Assembly (NCBI RefSeq): GCF_017745275.1
Contig: NZ_JAGHZS010000004.1
Coordinates: 521,809-585,808, forward strand
Reading direction: 5' to 3'
Length of the DNA stretch: 64,000 nt
Origin: Chitinophaga sp.
Lineage (GTDB): Bacteria > Bacteroidota > Bacteroidia > Chitinophagales > Chitinophagaceae
How positions within the stretch are numbered: position 1 is the stretch's first letter; each line of letters starts with the position of its first letter. Both the position numbers and the translations under genes were made by a program. Below the pieces are notes generated by a model. The model saw nothing but the letters and a program-made list of their open reading frames with translations, did no database searches and had not been told where the DNA came from. Positions 51,992 through 63,100 of the stretch are shown one piece after another.

Positions 51992-53572
51992 TCAGGCAGA
52001 AAAATTTTCCACTGTAGTTTGCATGAAATTTCTAAGGCCATCAACAAATGAGGTGATGACTGGCTCTTCATACATATCGGCATTGTAAATGATCTTGAAA
52101 TCCATTTGATTGTTGATGTACATAAAAAAGCATTTCATATCGGTATTGATTACAAATTTCTTAGGGAGTTCCGACAAGGGTACAATATCCATATCTGCCA
52201 CCTGCGGCGTATCCGATGTTGTATTTTCATTGCGGGTAAAAAATCCGTTGCTGTCGAGATAGTCCAGCAGCACCTTTGTAAAGCGGCCGATCCTGTTATC
52301 CGGCGGCGGTACTTTTGATTGCATGGTTTCCAGTAAAGTAGTAGCTGAATAAGTGTGCATGTCTGCATTGGACAACTTCACTTTTTCAATAGTTGCAGCC
52401 AGGCTTTCTTCTCCTGAAAAAATAGTTCTGATAACGCTGGTAGTGGCATACACACCTATCTGGTCTTCCGCATCCATCAGGATATCCCGGCCAAATCCCT
52501 GCAGGCCAATAACTATATCCTCCTGACCGGTGATCTTCCGCAGGTATAATTTGAACAGTACCTGTATGACCACAAATAAGCCTGTCTGGTGCTTGCTGGC
52601 GATCAGGTGTAACTGCTCTATCACTTCCCGTGATAAAAACGCGGATAACTTACGCGCATCATAGCAATGTTTTTCTGATCCTATCATGCCGGGTTTAACA
52701 CCCGGTATGACCAGGTCTTCCGGTAAATGCGGAAACCGGTTTTCCCAATACGCTTTATGTGCCTCGCCATTCTTTTTTATGTGTCGGTTCATCAAAGACA
52801 TATACTCTTTGTACTGAAATTTCATAGGCGGCAGCACTGGCGTTCTTCCCCCGGAATAAAACAGGTAGGCGGTAAAAAGATCATGTCTTAACACATCAAA
52901 TGACCAACTGTCGTACACCACATGATGCATATGTATAGAAAAATAATACTCGGTTTCTCCAGTCTGGTAAAGCTTCGTAGCGAACAAGGGCCCTGTATTC
53001 AGATCAAAATCGATCTGCCGGCTCATGATTTCCTCCAGCATCTCACTTCTTACAGTATCGGGCATCGTTCTTAAATCATTATACTCAATTTTGAAAAGAG
53101 TTTCTTCTGCCGGTAAAATCCACAGGTAATTTTTATCACCTATTTTTCTGAAAGCAGATCTCAGACTTTCATGTCGCTGTGCAATATGCAATACTGTTTG
53201 CTGCAGTACCGCAGGACTAAATCCGGCTCCTGTAATTTTAAAACAGAACAAGCCATTCTGATTTTTCTTTAAGATAGTATCGCGGGTTTCGTCTACCCAC
53301 CAGCGTTGCACGGGGGCCAGCTCATAATACCGGATGCCTTCCTGTATAATATAACCGGCTTCCATTTCGCTCCCCCTGGGCTTGAGCTGACCGCTGAGAT
53401 ATTCTTTCAGCCGTGTTTTATGCTGTTTCAGGTTGGCCAGCAAGAGTGGATCTATCTCCTTTGACCGGGAGAATTTGATAATGAGTTCATCCTCCCGAAG
53501 GCTGATGACAATTCCTTGTTGATTAGCCCGTTCCAATAGTTCAAGAACAGCGCTCAGTAGTACTTCTGCCAT
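51992..53572 (-). CDS. Stand-alone NRPS condensation-domain protein with TubC docking domain
   Basis: A 526-residue protein. Residues 1-60 (VLLSAVLELLERANQQGIVISLREDELIIKF...LLANLKQHKTRLKEYL) are a TubC-type N-terminal docking domain. Residues about 80-520 form one condensation domain (YYELAPVQRWWVDE, SIHMHHVVYDSWSFDVLRHDL, QEDIVIGLQGFGRD). The active-site motif is HHVVYDS, so the catalytic His is kept and the final Gly is Ser. No adenylation or carrier domain follows. Docking directly after the Ser module, it is the best candidate for chain release, by cyclisation or by transfer to a small amine or alcohol. Confidence 0.9.
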   Translation of the reverse strand: MAEVLLSAVLELLERANQQGIVISLREDELIIKFSRSKEIDPLLLANLKQHKTRLKEYLSGQLKPRGSEMEAGYIIQEGIRYYELAPVQRWWVDETRDTILKKNQNGLFCFKITGAGFSPAVLQQTVLHIAQRHESLRSAFRKIGDKNYLWILPAEETLFKIEYNDLRTMPDTVRSEMLEEIMSRQIDFDLNTGPLFATKLYQTGETEYYFSIHMHHVVYDSWSFDVLRHDLFTAYLFYSGGRTPVLPPMKFQYKEYMSLMNRHIKKNGEAHKAYWENRFPHLPEDLVIPGVKPGMIGSEKHCYDARKLSAFLSREVIEQLHLIASKHQTGLFVVIQVLFKLYLRKITGQEDIVIGLQGFGRDILMDAEDQIGVYATTSVIRTIFSGEESLAATIEKVKLSNADMHTYSATTLLETMQSKVPPPDNRIGRFTKVLLDYLDSNGFFTRNENTTSDTPQVADMDIVPLSELPKKFVINTDMKCFFMYINNQMDFKIIYNADMYEEPVITSFVDGLRNFMQTTVENFSA

Positions 53573-53583
53573 GAGGATAATGA

Positions 53584-56500
53584 TTACAAGGTTATTTCTG
53601 CTTCGTCTTCAATGACCAGTGCAGCGTTTTGGAGGGTAACACGAATGGCTTTAGCCAGTGACCGGATATTGGCAAATTGAAATAGTACCTGCAGGGGTAT
53701 CTCTACGTTTAGTCGTTTCCGAATCTCGAGAGATACCCGGAATGCCAGCAGCGAATGCCCCCCCAATTCAAAGAAGCTATCGTGTACTCCAAATCCGGTA
53801 GTGTTCAACAATTCTCTCCAGATATCATGCAGCACCTGTTCCGTTTCATCCCGGGGGCCTTCATTGACCGTTGCTGCCGGCAGTTGCCATGGCCGTTCCG
53901 CCAGTTTCTTTTTATCTGCTTTCCCGTTGATGGTTAACGGTATGGTATCTATTTCTATAATTTGTACCGGCACCATATATTCCGGTAACCTTCGATGCAG
54001 GTATAGCTTTACGGCGTCTGCATCGTAACCCGGTAACGACTGCACATAGGCTATTAATATTTTATCGTCTCCGCCGGCGCCTCCTTTTAGAGGCAATACC
54101 ACAGCTTGTTTCACGGTATCCACTGACTGCAGCACATTTTCTATTTCTCCCGGTTCAATCCTGTATCCTCTTATTTTTACCTGGTCATCTACCCTTCCGA
54201 GGTATTCCATATTTCCATCGGGGAGCCACCTGGCGATATCGCCCGTTTTATACAACCTGCCAGGTCTATATGGATTCGCCACAAATTTTTCAGTGGTTAG
54301 TAAGGGCTGATTTAAATAGCCTGCAGCTACCTGTACCCCACCGATACATAATTCGCCAATGGCGCCATATGGCAGCAATTGCAGTTGTTGGTCGAGGATA
54401 TACAACCCGGTATTCCATACAGGTTTTCCTATGGGCACCGTTTCCACTTCTTCGCCGTTATCCGGCGCGGCCCAGCAGCTCACATCAATAGCGGCTTCTG
54501 TGGGTCCGTATAAATTATACAATGCTATTCCACGCAACTTTTCTTTAAAATCATTCACCTGTCCGGGTTTCAGCTCTTCACCGCTGCAAAGCACTCTCCT
54601 GAGCGGTAACTGGCAGCCTTCTTCCAGGCTTTCCAGGAAAACTGACAACATGGAAGGAACAAAATGGATAGTAGTGATGTGTTGTTGCTGAATCACCTGC
54701 TGCAGGTAATAAGGATCTTTGTGCGCACCAGGTAATGCCAGCACCAGCTTTGCTCCTGCCATCAGCGGCCATAATAATTCCCATACAGATACATCAAATC
54801 CAAACGTAGTTTTCTGCAGCACGGCGTCGTTGGCAGTAAGTCCAAAGTACCCCTGCGTCCATAACAGGCGGTTTACTACCCCCGCATGGTGGTTTATCAC
54901 CCCTTTGGGCTGGCCGGTGCTACCGGAAGTATAAATCACGTAGGCAACACCAGAAGCTGTTACCGGGTTTATTTTTCCTGCAGGGTATTGCGCAATAAAT
55001 GGCCAGTCTTTATCCAGGTACACGCGCTTTACGGGTAGTTCATGGATAAAATCAGGGCCATCTCCCGCACAGCATAATAATATTTCAGCACGGGTATCGG
55101 TTAGCATGTACATCACCCGTTCCTTTGGCAATGCGGGATCTATAGGTACATACGCCGCGCCTGCTTTCAATATACCCAGTATACCTACTATCATTTCCAC
55201 ATTTCTTTCCAGGCAGATGGGGACAAGCGTACCTGCACAAACTCCCTGCTCTGTTAAGTAGGCGGCGAGTTGTTCCGCTTCTTCATTTAAGGCTGCATAA
55301 GTAAGCGTGGTAGATTCAAAAACCACGGCGATAGCAGCCGGTGTTCTACTTACCTGTTCATTAAACAGGTCTACCAATGTTAACGCGGTATTACAAGGAA
55401 CAGTCGTCTTATTTAATTCATGCAGCAGGTAGTTTTCTTCCTGGTCATTCATAATACGAAGACTGCCTATCGGCGCCTGCGGTTGTTGTACAATACTTTC
55501 CAGCAGCTGTTCATAGTGCATGCAATATTGTGCTGCCGTTTTTTCCCGGAACAAATCTGAGCAATAGGTCAATACGATCAGGGCTCCGTCGGGCATCTCT
55601 GTTACATCCAGCTGCAAATCGTACCGGGCACGTGTAATATCCGCTTCATATCCTTTGGTAGCGGCTACGGTCGGCATGTGCGGGCCATCCGCCAGCTGAT
55701 GTTGCAATGAGAACATTACCTGGAAAAGTGGATGCCGGCTCATATCTCTTTGCAAGCCTAATGTTTCCACTATTTTTTCAAATGGGACGTCCTGGTGTTC
55801 ATAAGCATCCAGTGCCATTTGTTTTACCTCCTGCAATAGTTCCACGAAGTTTTTTTGTGCATCCAGCTTTTGCCGGAGTACCAGTGTATTGGTAAAGAAG
55901 CCGATGAGATCTTCCAGCTCCTGCAGTGGTCGTCCGGCTACGGGGCTGCCTATACTGATATCTTCCTGCCGGGTGTAGCGGAATAGCAGTACTTTAAAGG
56001 CAGTGAGCATGGCCATAAAAAGACTGGCACCGGAGTCCTGTGACAGTTTCTTCAAAGATGCCAGCAGTGTGGCATTGAGGTGGCGTGTTACCGTAGCGCC
56101 ACGGATGCCGGCAACAGCGGGACGCGGAAAATCTGCCGGCAGTTCAAAGGGGGTTAATCCCTGCAACTGTTGCTTCCAATAATCCAGTTTAGGCGCCAGC
56201 AATTCCGGGCGGAGTACATTGCGCTGCCAGATGGCATAGTCGCTGTATTGTACCGGTAGTGCTCTTAAGAGCGGTGTTTTTTGTTGCAACAATGCTTCAT
56301 ACACCGTTAGCAGTTCTTTGGTAAGCAGTGGTAATGACCATCCATCGCAGGCAATATGATGTACTACGTACACCAGTATATTTTCTTCCGGGCTGATGTG
56401 AATAAGTGCCGCACGCAATAAGTAATCGGCGGCCAGGTCAAAAGGTTGCGCCACGAACCGGGTGATATAGCTTTCCGGTGTGATACCGGCTGCCTGCAAA

Positions 56501-59500
56501 CCAGCGATAGTAACCTTTTCCAGTTGCCAGTTATTCACCTCCTGTACCGATTGTGACAGATCGCCATTGTTTTCCGTTATCACCGTCCGTAAAATAGTAT
56601 GCCGGCTCACAACGCTGATAAACGCCTGTTCCAGGATCTTTTCGTCCGGCATGGCCTGCAACCGGAGTACATCAGGCATGTGGTATTGCAGGCTTCCCTG
56701 CAGGCGGTCTATGAACCAAAGCCGTTCCTGGGAAAACGATAGTGGTTGCACTTTGCCTGCAGGATGCGCCGGAATAGTAAGCCCGCTGATAGCCGGCATA
56801 TCTGCTATGGCGGCTGATAACGAAGCAATAGTAGGATACAGGAATAAATACCTCACGGTAATCTCCCTGCCAAGTTGTTTCCTGATGGCAGCAGTTATTC
56901 TCATTGCCAGCAGCGAGTGGCCGCCCAGTTCAAAGAAATCATCCTGGATACCCACCTGTTCTTTATTGAGCAACGTTTCCCAAATCGCGGCCAGCATCTT
57001 TTCTGTTTTTGTCAGCGGCGCTACATATTCCCGGGTGGTGGTTCTTTCCGGCAGCATCCCGGCCAGTTGCTTCCTGTCTGTTTTTCCATTAGGCGTTAAC
57101 GGTAGTTCTTCCAATGGGATGAACACAGCAGGGATCATATAGGACGGCAGTTTGCGCTGTAGCCATGTTATCAGTTCTTCCTGCAGGTATACCTTTTCCA
57201 TGACCAGGTAGGCTACCAGCGTTTGTGCGGCGTCTTCACGTTTTACGGCTACCACAGCTGCCTGTTTCACAAAAGGCAGTTCCAGCAATACCGTTTCTAT
57301 TTCTCCTGGTTCAATCCGGAATCCCCTGATCTTTAGCTGGTCATCCATGCGGCCCAGGTATTCCAGTGTTCCATCTGCCAGCCACCTGCCCAGGTCGCCG
57401 GTACAATATCCCCTTTCCTTTCCAATAAGGTTACCAACAAATTTTTGGGCGGTAAGCGTGGGCTGATTTACGTATCCCCGTGCCAGGCCTGCTCCGCCAA
57501 TGCATAATTGTCCCGGTACACCAGGAGGGCATAATGCGCCGCCACCGTTTAAAATATATACCTGGGTATTAGCAACCGGCTGACCAATATTAACAGGCTT
57601 ATTAGCGGCTAATATGGCTGCGGTAGACCAGATCGTGGTTTCTGTGGGACCATAAAAATTCCAGGCTTCTTTTTCGGAGATCGCCACTAACCTTTCTTTT
57701 AATGTTTCTCCCAGTGCTTCGCCGCCGGTCATGATCACCAGTTGTACTTCATTTTCCCATCCCGAGGCCAGCAGCATCTGCCAGGTAGCCGGCGTAGCCT
57801 GCATGTGTGTGGGTTTCACTTTTCCGATCAACGCATTTAACCGCCAGCCATCCGTGGTATCTTCTTTGCCGGCAATATATACGGTACCTCCACTAATCAG
57901 CGGGGCAAATAGTTCCAGGCAGGAAATATCAAAACCGTAGGTAGTCACCGCCAGCATACGATGCGATGCTCCCAACTGCAGTTTATCGGTAATGCTACGA
58001 AGCAGGTTCACAAGTGAATACTGTTCGATCATTACCCCCTTAGGCTTACCCGTGCTACCGGAAGTATAGATAATATAAGCCAGCTGCCCGCCGGTGATAA
58101 GCGGCTCATTCACTGGTGCTGCGTGAATATTATCTGTTTCCTTGTCTATACAAATCAATGTGGCTACTGGCAAGTTTTCAAACAACGATGCACAGGAAGC
58201 AGTAGTTACTATCATCGTGGCGGCCACATCGTTTACGAGGTAGGCAATTCTGTCCGGTGGTAACATCGGATCAACCGGTACATATGCACCGCCTGCTTTC
58301 ATAATAGCCAGCATGGCAATGAGCATGTTCAGCCCCCTTTCCACACAAACGGGCACCGGCATCTCCGGTGTAAGGCCGCGCTGCAACAGGTAGGCTGCCA
58401 GTTGCGCCACTTGCTGATGTAATTCCGCATAAGTTAATTCACCCGTATCATCGGCTGCGGCTATGGCGGCACCTCTTTCGAGGGCCATTTCCCTAAATAA
58501 TCCGGGCAGCGTTTGTTCCTTCCCGAAATCAACGGCAGTGTTATTAAATATTTGCTGACAGCACTCTTTTTCTTCGGGCGACATCATTTCCAGCAAATCG
58601 ATTTTATCTTCCACATTGGCGGTTACCGCCTGTAGTAAGTGTTCGTAATGAAGCGCCAGACCAGCAATGGTTTGTTCTGTATAAACGTCTTTACAGTAAG
58701 TAAATACCAGTTGTAATGTTGTTGAAGAGACGGTAATATCGAGGCTGATATCGTATTGTGCAGTCACCTGCTGCATGCCTTCCATACTCCAGGCCCCGTC
58801 ATTGCTATAAGGCGGGGCACCTGGGGCATCTGTATTATGCATACTGAACATCACCTGGAAAACCGGATGACGGCTCATATCCCTGGCGGTTTCCAATACT
58901 TCCACGATTTTCTCAAAAGGCACCTCCTGGTGTTCATAAGCCGTAAGAGATGACCGTTTTACCGTTTGCAACAGGCTGCTGAAAGATGCGTCTCCCTGCA
59001 CCGTATTTCTTAACGCCACCATATTGATAAACGAGCCCATTACTCCTGCCAGTTCCTCCTGCTGCCGGCCGGCCACAGGGCTGCCTACGCAGATGTCATG
59101 GTGCCCGCTGTAGCGGTATAGGAGTACGTTAAAAACAGACAATAAAGTCATGAATAAAGTCACGTCTTTTTCCCTGCTCACCCGGTACAAATCTGCTACC
59201 AATGGACCGCTTATTTTTTTACTCACTCTGCCGCCACGGATACTTTGTTCCAAAGGACGCACATAATCAGCGATAAGAGGAATTGGTGAAACGCCTGTTA
59301 GCTGCTGTTTCCAGTAGGCTAATTTTTCGGCCAGCATCCCGGCGGACAAGTATTCCCTTTGCCACAGTGCATAGTCTGCATACTGCAATGGCAGCGCCGG
59401 TAACTCCGGTAAACGCCCCTGCAGCGTAGCGGTATATATTTCCCTGAGCTCTTTCAGCAACAACGACAAAGACCATTCATCTGCTGCGATATGATGTAAT

Positions 59501-60141
59501 ACGATCAGTAACTGGTAGCTGTTTCCTGCCGCCGGAAGCAACCATGCGCGGAGCATGAAATCGACCGACAAGTTGAAGGGGGTTGCAATGAGCTGATCGC
59601 TATATGTTTGTACCGATACCCCGGCTGTCTCGATTTGCTGCGGATCTATCACTGTTATCTTCCAGGTGGCGGCGTCTTTTATTTCCTGGTAGCCAACGCC
59701 ATCTGTTTCTTTAATCACCGTACGCAGTATTTCATGCCGGTCGACTGTGGTTTTAAAAGCATGCTCCAATGCAGGAATATCTACTTCATTCAATGGTAAC
59801 ACATAGGGAATATGATATTGCAAAGTGCCCTGAATGCGGTCCAGAAACCAAAGTCTTTCCTGTGTATAAGAAAGCGGAAAAGTATTACCGGCAGACCTTT
59901 CGGCTTTCCTGATTGCATTTACATTTTTCTTTATTATTTCATTGCGGCGACTGTTCTTAAAATATGATTTCAGATCGCTTTTACGGGCGCGTAATTCTTC
60001 CAATAAAACCTGGTCAAAAGTTTTTCCTTTTCCCTGCTGCACCACTAATTCGTCGCGGTCTTCATCAAACGAAATGTTATAGCCCTGGTGGTGTGCTTTT
60101 TCCAGCAGATCCATTACATTTCTTACATTAAAGTCTTCCAT
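53584..60141 (-). CDS. Two-module NRPS: TubC-C-A(Gly)-T-C-A(Ser)-T
   Basis: A 2185-residue synthetase. TubC docking domain at 1-60, C1 at about 85-520 (HHIAADEWS at 216, where the usual Gly is Glu), A1 at about 540-1035 (YIIYTSGSTGKPKG, NFYGPTETTIW, KIRGFRIEPGEIE, NGKTDRK), T1 with Ser1076 (GGHSLLAMR), C2 at about 1130-1570 (HHIACDGWS), A2 at about 1600-2095 (YVIYTSGSTGQPKG, NLYGPTEAAID) and T2 (GGHSLLAFR). Read by eye, the specificity codes are DILQMGFIWK for A1 (glycine type) and DVWHLSLIDK for A2 (the classic serine code). No epimerisation, methylation or thioesterase domain. It lies 34 bases after the upstream NRPS. Confidence 0.95.
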   Translation of the reverse strand: MEDFNVRNVMDLLEKAHHQGYNISFDEDRDELVVQQGKGKTFDQVLLEELRARKSDLKSYFKNSRRNEIIKKNVNAIRKAERSAGNTFPLSYTQERLWFLDRIQGTLQYHIPYVLPLNEVDIPALEHAFKTTVDRHEILRTVIKETDGVGYQEIKDAATWKITVIDPQQIETAGVSVQTYSDQLIATPFNLSVDFMLRAWLLPAAGNSYQLLIVLHHIAADEWSLSLLLKELREIYTATLQGRLPELPALPLQYADYALWQREYLSAGMLAEKLAYWKQQLTGVSPIPLIADYVRPLEQSIRGGRVSKKISGPLVADLYRVSREKDVTLFMTLLSVFNVLLYRYSGHHDICVGSPVAGRQQEELAGVMGSFINMVALRNTVQGDASFSSLLQTVKRSSLTAYEHQEVPFEKIVEVLETARDMSRHPVFQVMFSMHNTDAPGAPPYSNDGAWSMEGMQQVTAQYDISLDITVSSTTLQLVFTYCKDVYTEQTIAGLALHYEHLLQAVTANVEDKIDLLEMMSPEEKECCQQIFNNTAVDFGKEQTLPGLFREMALERGAAIAAADDTGELTYAELHQQVAQLAAYLLQRGLTPEMPVPVCVERGLNMLIAMLAIMKAGGAYVPVDPMLPPDRIAYLVNDVAATMIVTTASCASLFENLPVATLICIDKETDNIHAAPVNEPLITGGQLAYIIYTSGSTGKPKGVMIEQYSLVNLLRSITDKLQLGASHRMLAVTTYGFDISCLELFAPLISGGTVYIAGKEDTTDGWRLNALIGKVKPTHMQATPATWQMLLASGWENEVQLVIMTGGEALGETLKERLVAISEKEAWNFYGPTETTIWSTAAILAANKPVNIGQPVANTQVYILNGGGALCPPGVPGQLCIGGAGLARGYVNQPTLTAQKFVGNLIGKERGYCTGDLGRWLADGTLEYLGRMDDQLKIRGFRIEPGEIETVLLELPFVKQAAVVAVKREDAAQTLVAYLVMEKVYLQEELITWLQRKLPSYMIPAVFIPLEELPLTPNGKTDRKQLAGMLPERTTTREYVAPLTKTEKMLAAIWETLLNKEQVGIQDDFFELGGHSLLAMRITAAIRKQLGREITVRYLFLYPTIASLSAAIADMPAISGLTIPAHPAGKVQPLSFSQERLWFIDRLQGSLQYHMPDVLRLQAMPDEKILEQAFISVVSRHTILRTVITENNGDLSQSVQEVNNWQLEKVTIAGLQAAGITPESYITRFVAQPFDLAADYLLRAALIHISPEENILVYVVHHIACDGWSLPLLTKELLTVYEALLQQKTPLLRALPVQYSDYAIWQRNVLRPELLAPKLDYWKQQLQGLTPFELPADFPRPAVAGIRGATVTRHLNATLLASLKKLSQDSGASLFMAMLTAFKVLLFRYTRQEDISIGSPVAGRPLQELEDLIGFFTNTLVLRQKLDAQKNFVELLQEVKQMALDAYEHQDVPFEKIVETLGLQRDMSRHPLFQVMFSLQHQLADGPHMPTVAATKGYEADITRARYDLQLDVTEMPDGALIVLTYCSDLFREKTAAQYCMHYEQLLESIVQQPQAPIGSLRIMNDQEENYLLHELNKTTVPCNTALTLVDLFNEQVSRTPAAIAVVFESTTLTYAALNEEAEQLAAYLTEQGVCAGTLVPICLERNVEMIVGILGILKAGAAYVPIDPALPKERVMYMLTDTRAEILLCCAGDGPDFIHELPVKRVYLDKDWPFIAQYPAGKINPVTASGVAYVIYTSGSTGQPKGVINHHAGVVNRLLWTQGYFGLTANDAVLQKTTFGFDVSVWELLWPLMAGAKLVLALPGAHKDPYYLQQVIQQQHITTIHFVPSMLSVFLESLEEGCQLPLRRVLCSGEELKPGQVNDFKEKLRGIALYNLYGPTEAAIDVSCWAAPDNGEEVETVPIGKPVWNTGLYILDQQLQLLPYGAIGELCIGGVQVAAGYLNQPLLTTEKFVANPYRPGRLYKTGDIARWLPDGNMEYLGRVDDQVKIRGYRIEPGEIENVLQSVDTVKQAVVLPLKGGAGGDDKILIAYVQSLPGYDADAVKLYLHRRLPEYMVPVQIIEIDTIPLTINGKADKKKLAERPWQLPAATVNEGPRDETEQVLHDIWRELLNTTGFGVHDSFFELGGHSLLAFRVSLEIRKRLNVEIPLQVLFQFANIRSLAKAIRVTLQNAALVIEDEAEITL

Positions 60142-60175
60142 ATAGGTTTGTTATATCTTTTAAAATAGGCGGGAC

Positions 60176-63100
60176 TTATAATCTTACGGTTTCATTGTCT
60201 GCAGATAGGGTGATATCATCACGTTGCTGCAGCAATATGTACCTGGCCAGGGATTCAATAGTCGCCATCTGGAAAAAGTCTTTCACAGAAATTTCCACAT
60301 CCATTTTTTTACGGATAGCCGACAGCACTCTCATGACGAGCAACGAGTGTCCGCCGCATTCAAAGAAGTTTTCGTATATGCCTATCCGTTCCATGCGGAG
60401 CAATGAGTGCCAGATGCCTGCCACCTCTTCTTCTGTAGGGGTGCGTGGTGCTACATAGTCCTTGTCCGGTATAGCTGGCAATGATAAAGTGCGTAAAAAC
60501 GAACGGTTTACTTTTCCGTTTTCTGTCAGCGGAATATTATCCAGTATCAGGATACGGGAAGGAATCATATAGGCAGGTAATACCTGTTGCAGATAGGATT
60601 GCAGGCTGGCCGCTGTTATATTTTCGCCTTCCACATATGCTACCAGTTGCTTATCTCCTGCGTTTACACCATCTAACAGCACTACGGCGTGTTTTACGCC
60701 TATGGCCTGCTGAAGCGTCCATTCCACTTCGCCGGGTTCTACCCGGAAACCCCGGATCTTCACCTGTTCATCGACACGGCCCAGGTAAGCCAATAAACCT
60801 TCAGGTAGCCATTTCACCTGGTCTCCGGTCCGGTATAGGCGCCCTTCCCCAAATGGATTAGCTACAAATTTTGCTGCCGTTAAAGCCGGGGCATTGTGAT
60901 AACTACGTGCAATGCCCACACCGCCGACATACAACTCTCCGGCTACGCCGATGCCGCATAACTGTTGCTGAGCATCCAGCACATATGCTTCACGTCCGGG
61001 CAGTGGGCGGCCAATAGGAATATCTCCCCTGTCGGACCAATCTTCCTGCCTGATACGATGTGTCGTTGAAAAAGTGCTGTTTTCTGTGGGTCCATAGCCA
61101 TTAACGATTTGGAGTGCAGGATATTTCCGCTGTAATAATCCCACATGATATACAGATAAGCGGTCACCTCCCACTACGATCTGCTGCATGCCTTCAAAGA
61201 GATTGGGATCAGCTTCCACCAGTTCATTAAACCATCCGGTGGTAAACCACATCATGGTAACGCCGGCTGCGCGTATCGCTGCTTTGAGCAGACTTACATC
61301 AAGTAATACAGCAGAAGGGCAGAATACCAGTTGTCCACCATGGAAAAGCATGGCAAAGTATTCGAAAACCACAGGGTCAAAAGATACAGAGCAGGTACTC
61401 AGCAATACATCTTCTTTGCCCGCGGTAACAAATGCCGGTTGATAGGCAAGGTTTACCACGCTGCGATGCAGCACTTCCACCCCTTTGGGTTTTCCACTGC
61501 TGCCGGAAGTATACATCATATAAGCGAGGCTATCCGGCGATATGGTTACCGGTAACGACGTGGTGTCATAGGTGTTGATCTCTTCCCGGATCTCATCCAG
61601 GTATATCAGTAACGCTTCGCTTTCTGCGAGCAGATGGCGGTAATGACTTTGAGTTAATACCAGGCCATTGCCCATATCATTGATCATATAATGCATTCTT
61701 CCTGGCGGATAGGCAGGATCAACGGGTACATAGGCTGCACCGACTTTTAAAATAGCCAGTATGCTGATCATCATATCCGGGCATTTATCCATACATAGCC
61801 CTACCAGTGTGCCGCTGCCTACTCCCTGCGACGCCAGGTACCGGGCCAGTTGATTGGCCCGTTCCTGTAACTGCCCGTAACTCATCGCTGCTCCTTCAAA
61901 GCATATAGCCGTGGCCGACGGAGTACGGTTCGCCTGTTGATCAAACAACGATACAATGGTATGTTGCCCATCTTTCCATGGTTCCGCATTAAAGGTGGTC
62001 AATATAGCTTTTTCTTCTGCCGGAGGCAAAACAGGCAATAATCCTATGCGCATAGCCGGTTTGGCCAACACAGATATTAGCAGCTGTTCATAGTGTCGGA
62101 GCATCCGTTCCACAGTAGCCCGTTTGTATAAACTGCTCGCATATACGATCTGTATATTTAAATTATCCTTCAGTTCAGTGATATATACGCCCAGGTCAAA
62201 CTGTGTATTAACAGCTGTTTCGGCAGCCACGCCATTACCGGATACCGTACCTTCCAATCCGAGTATACCGGGCTTCGGCATATTTAGTAGCTGGAAACTG
62301 ATATCAAATAACGGATACCTGCTCATATCCCGTCTTACTCCTAACGCTTCCACGACCCGTTCAAAAGGAACATCCTGGTTTTCATAGGCATCCAGTGTGG
62401 TACTTTTCACGGCCTGCAACAGCTCTATAAAAGTATCGTTGGATTGCATCTGGCTTCTCAACACCAGCATGTTTACAAAAAAGCCAATCATGCCTTCTGT
62501 TTCCTGTTGTTGGCGACCTGCCACTGGTGTTCCCAGGTGAATAGAGGATTGCCCGGTATAGCGGTATAACAGTACTTTAAACGCGGCCAGCAAAGTCATG
62601 AACAAAGTGGCGTTTTCGCGGTTCGACAAACTTACCAGTCCGTCTTTTATTTTCTTATCCAACTGGTAGTTGACAACTCCGCCGCGCGTTTGTTGTTCTG
62701 CAGGCCTTGGAAAATCTGTTAATAATGTGAGCGGTTGCAGATCCTGCAATTGCTCTTTCCAGTAAACCACTTTGGCTGCCAGCAATTCTTCCGTCATATA
62801 ACTACGTTGCCATGCGGCATAGTCGGCATATTGCACCGGCAGGGCTTTCAGCTGTGCAGGTCTTTTTTCTATCCGGCTCCTGTAGCATTCTGTTAGCTCT
62901 TCCACCATTAATGATAACGACCAGCCATCAAAAGCAATATGGTGTGTGGTTGCTACCAGCAAGTATTCATCTGTTGCCGTAGCAATAACATGTACACGAA
63001 GCATAAAGTCTGCTGACAAATCAAACGGTGAGCTTAACACTGCATGAATGTAAGTCTCTATCGTTAAGTTAGCCGCCAGCACTTCTTCAGCAGAAAGGCA

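Noticed and set aside
56480..57142. 220-codon open frame on the plus strand opposite the NRPS
   Set aside because: Complement of a conserved NRPS T-C region; Ser/Cys-rich product without family features.
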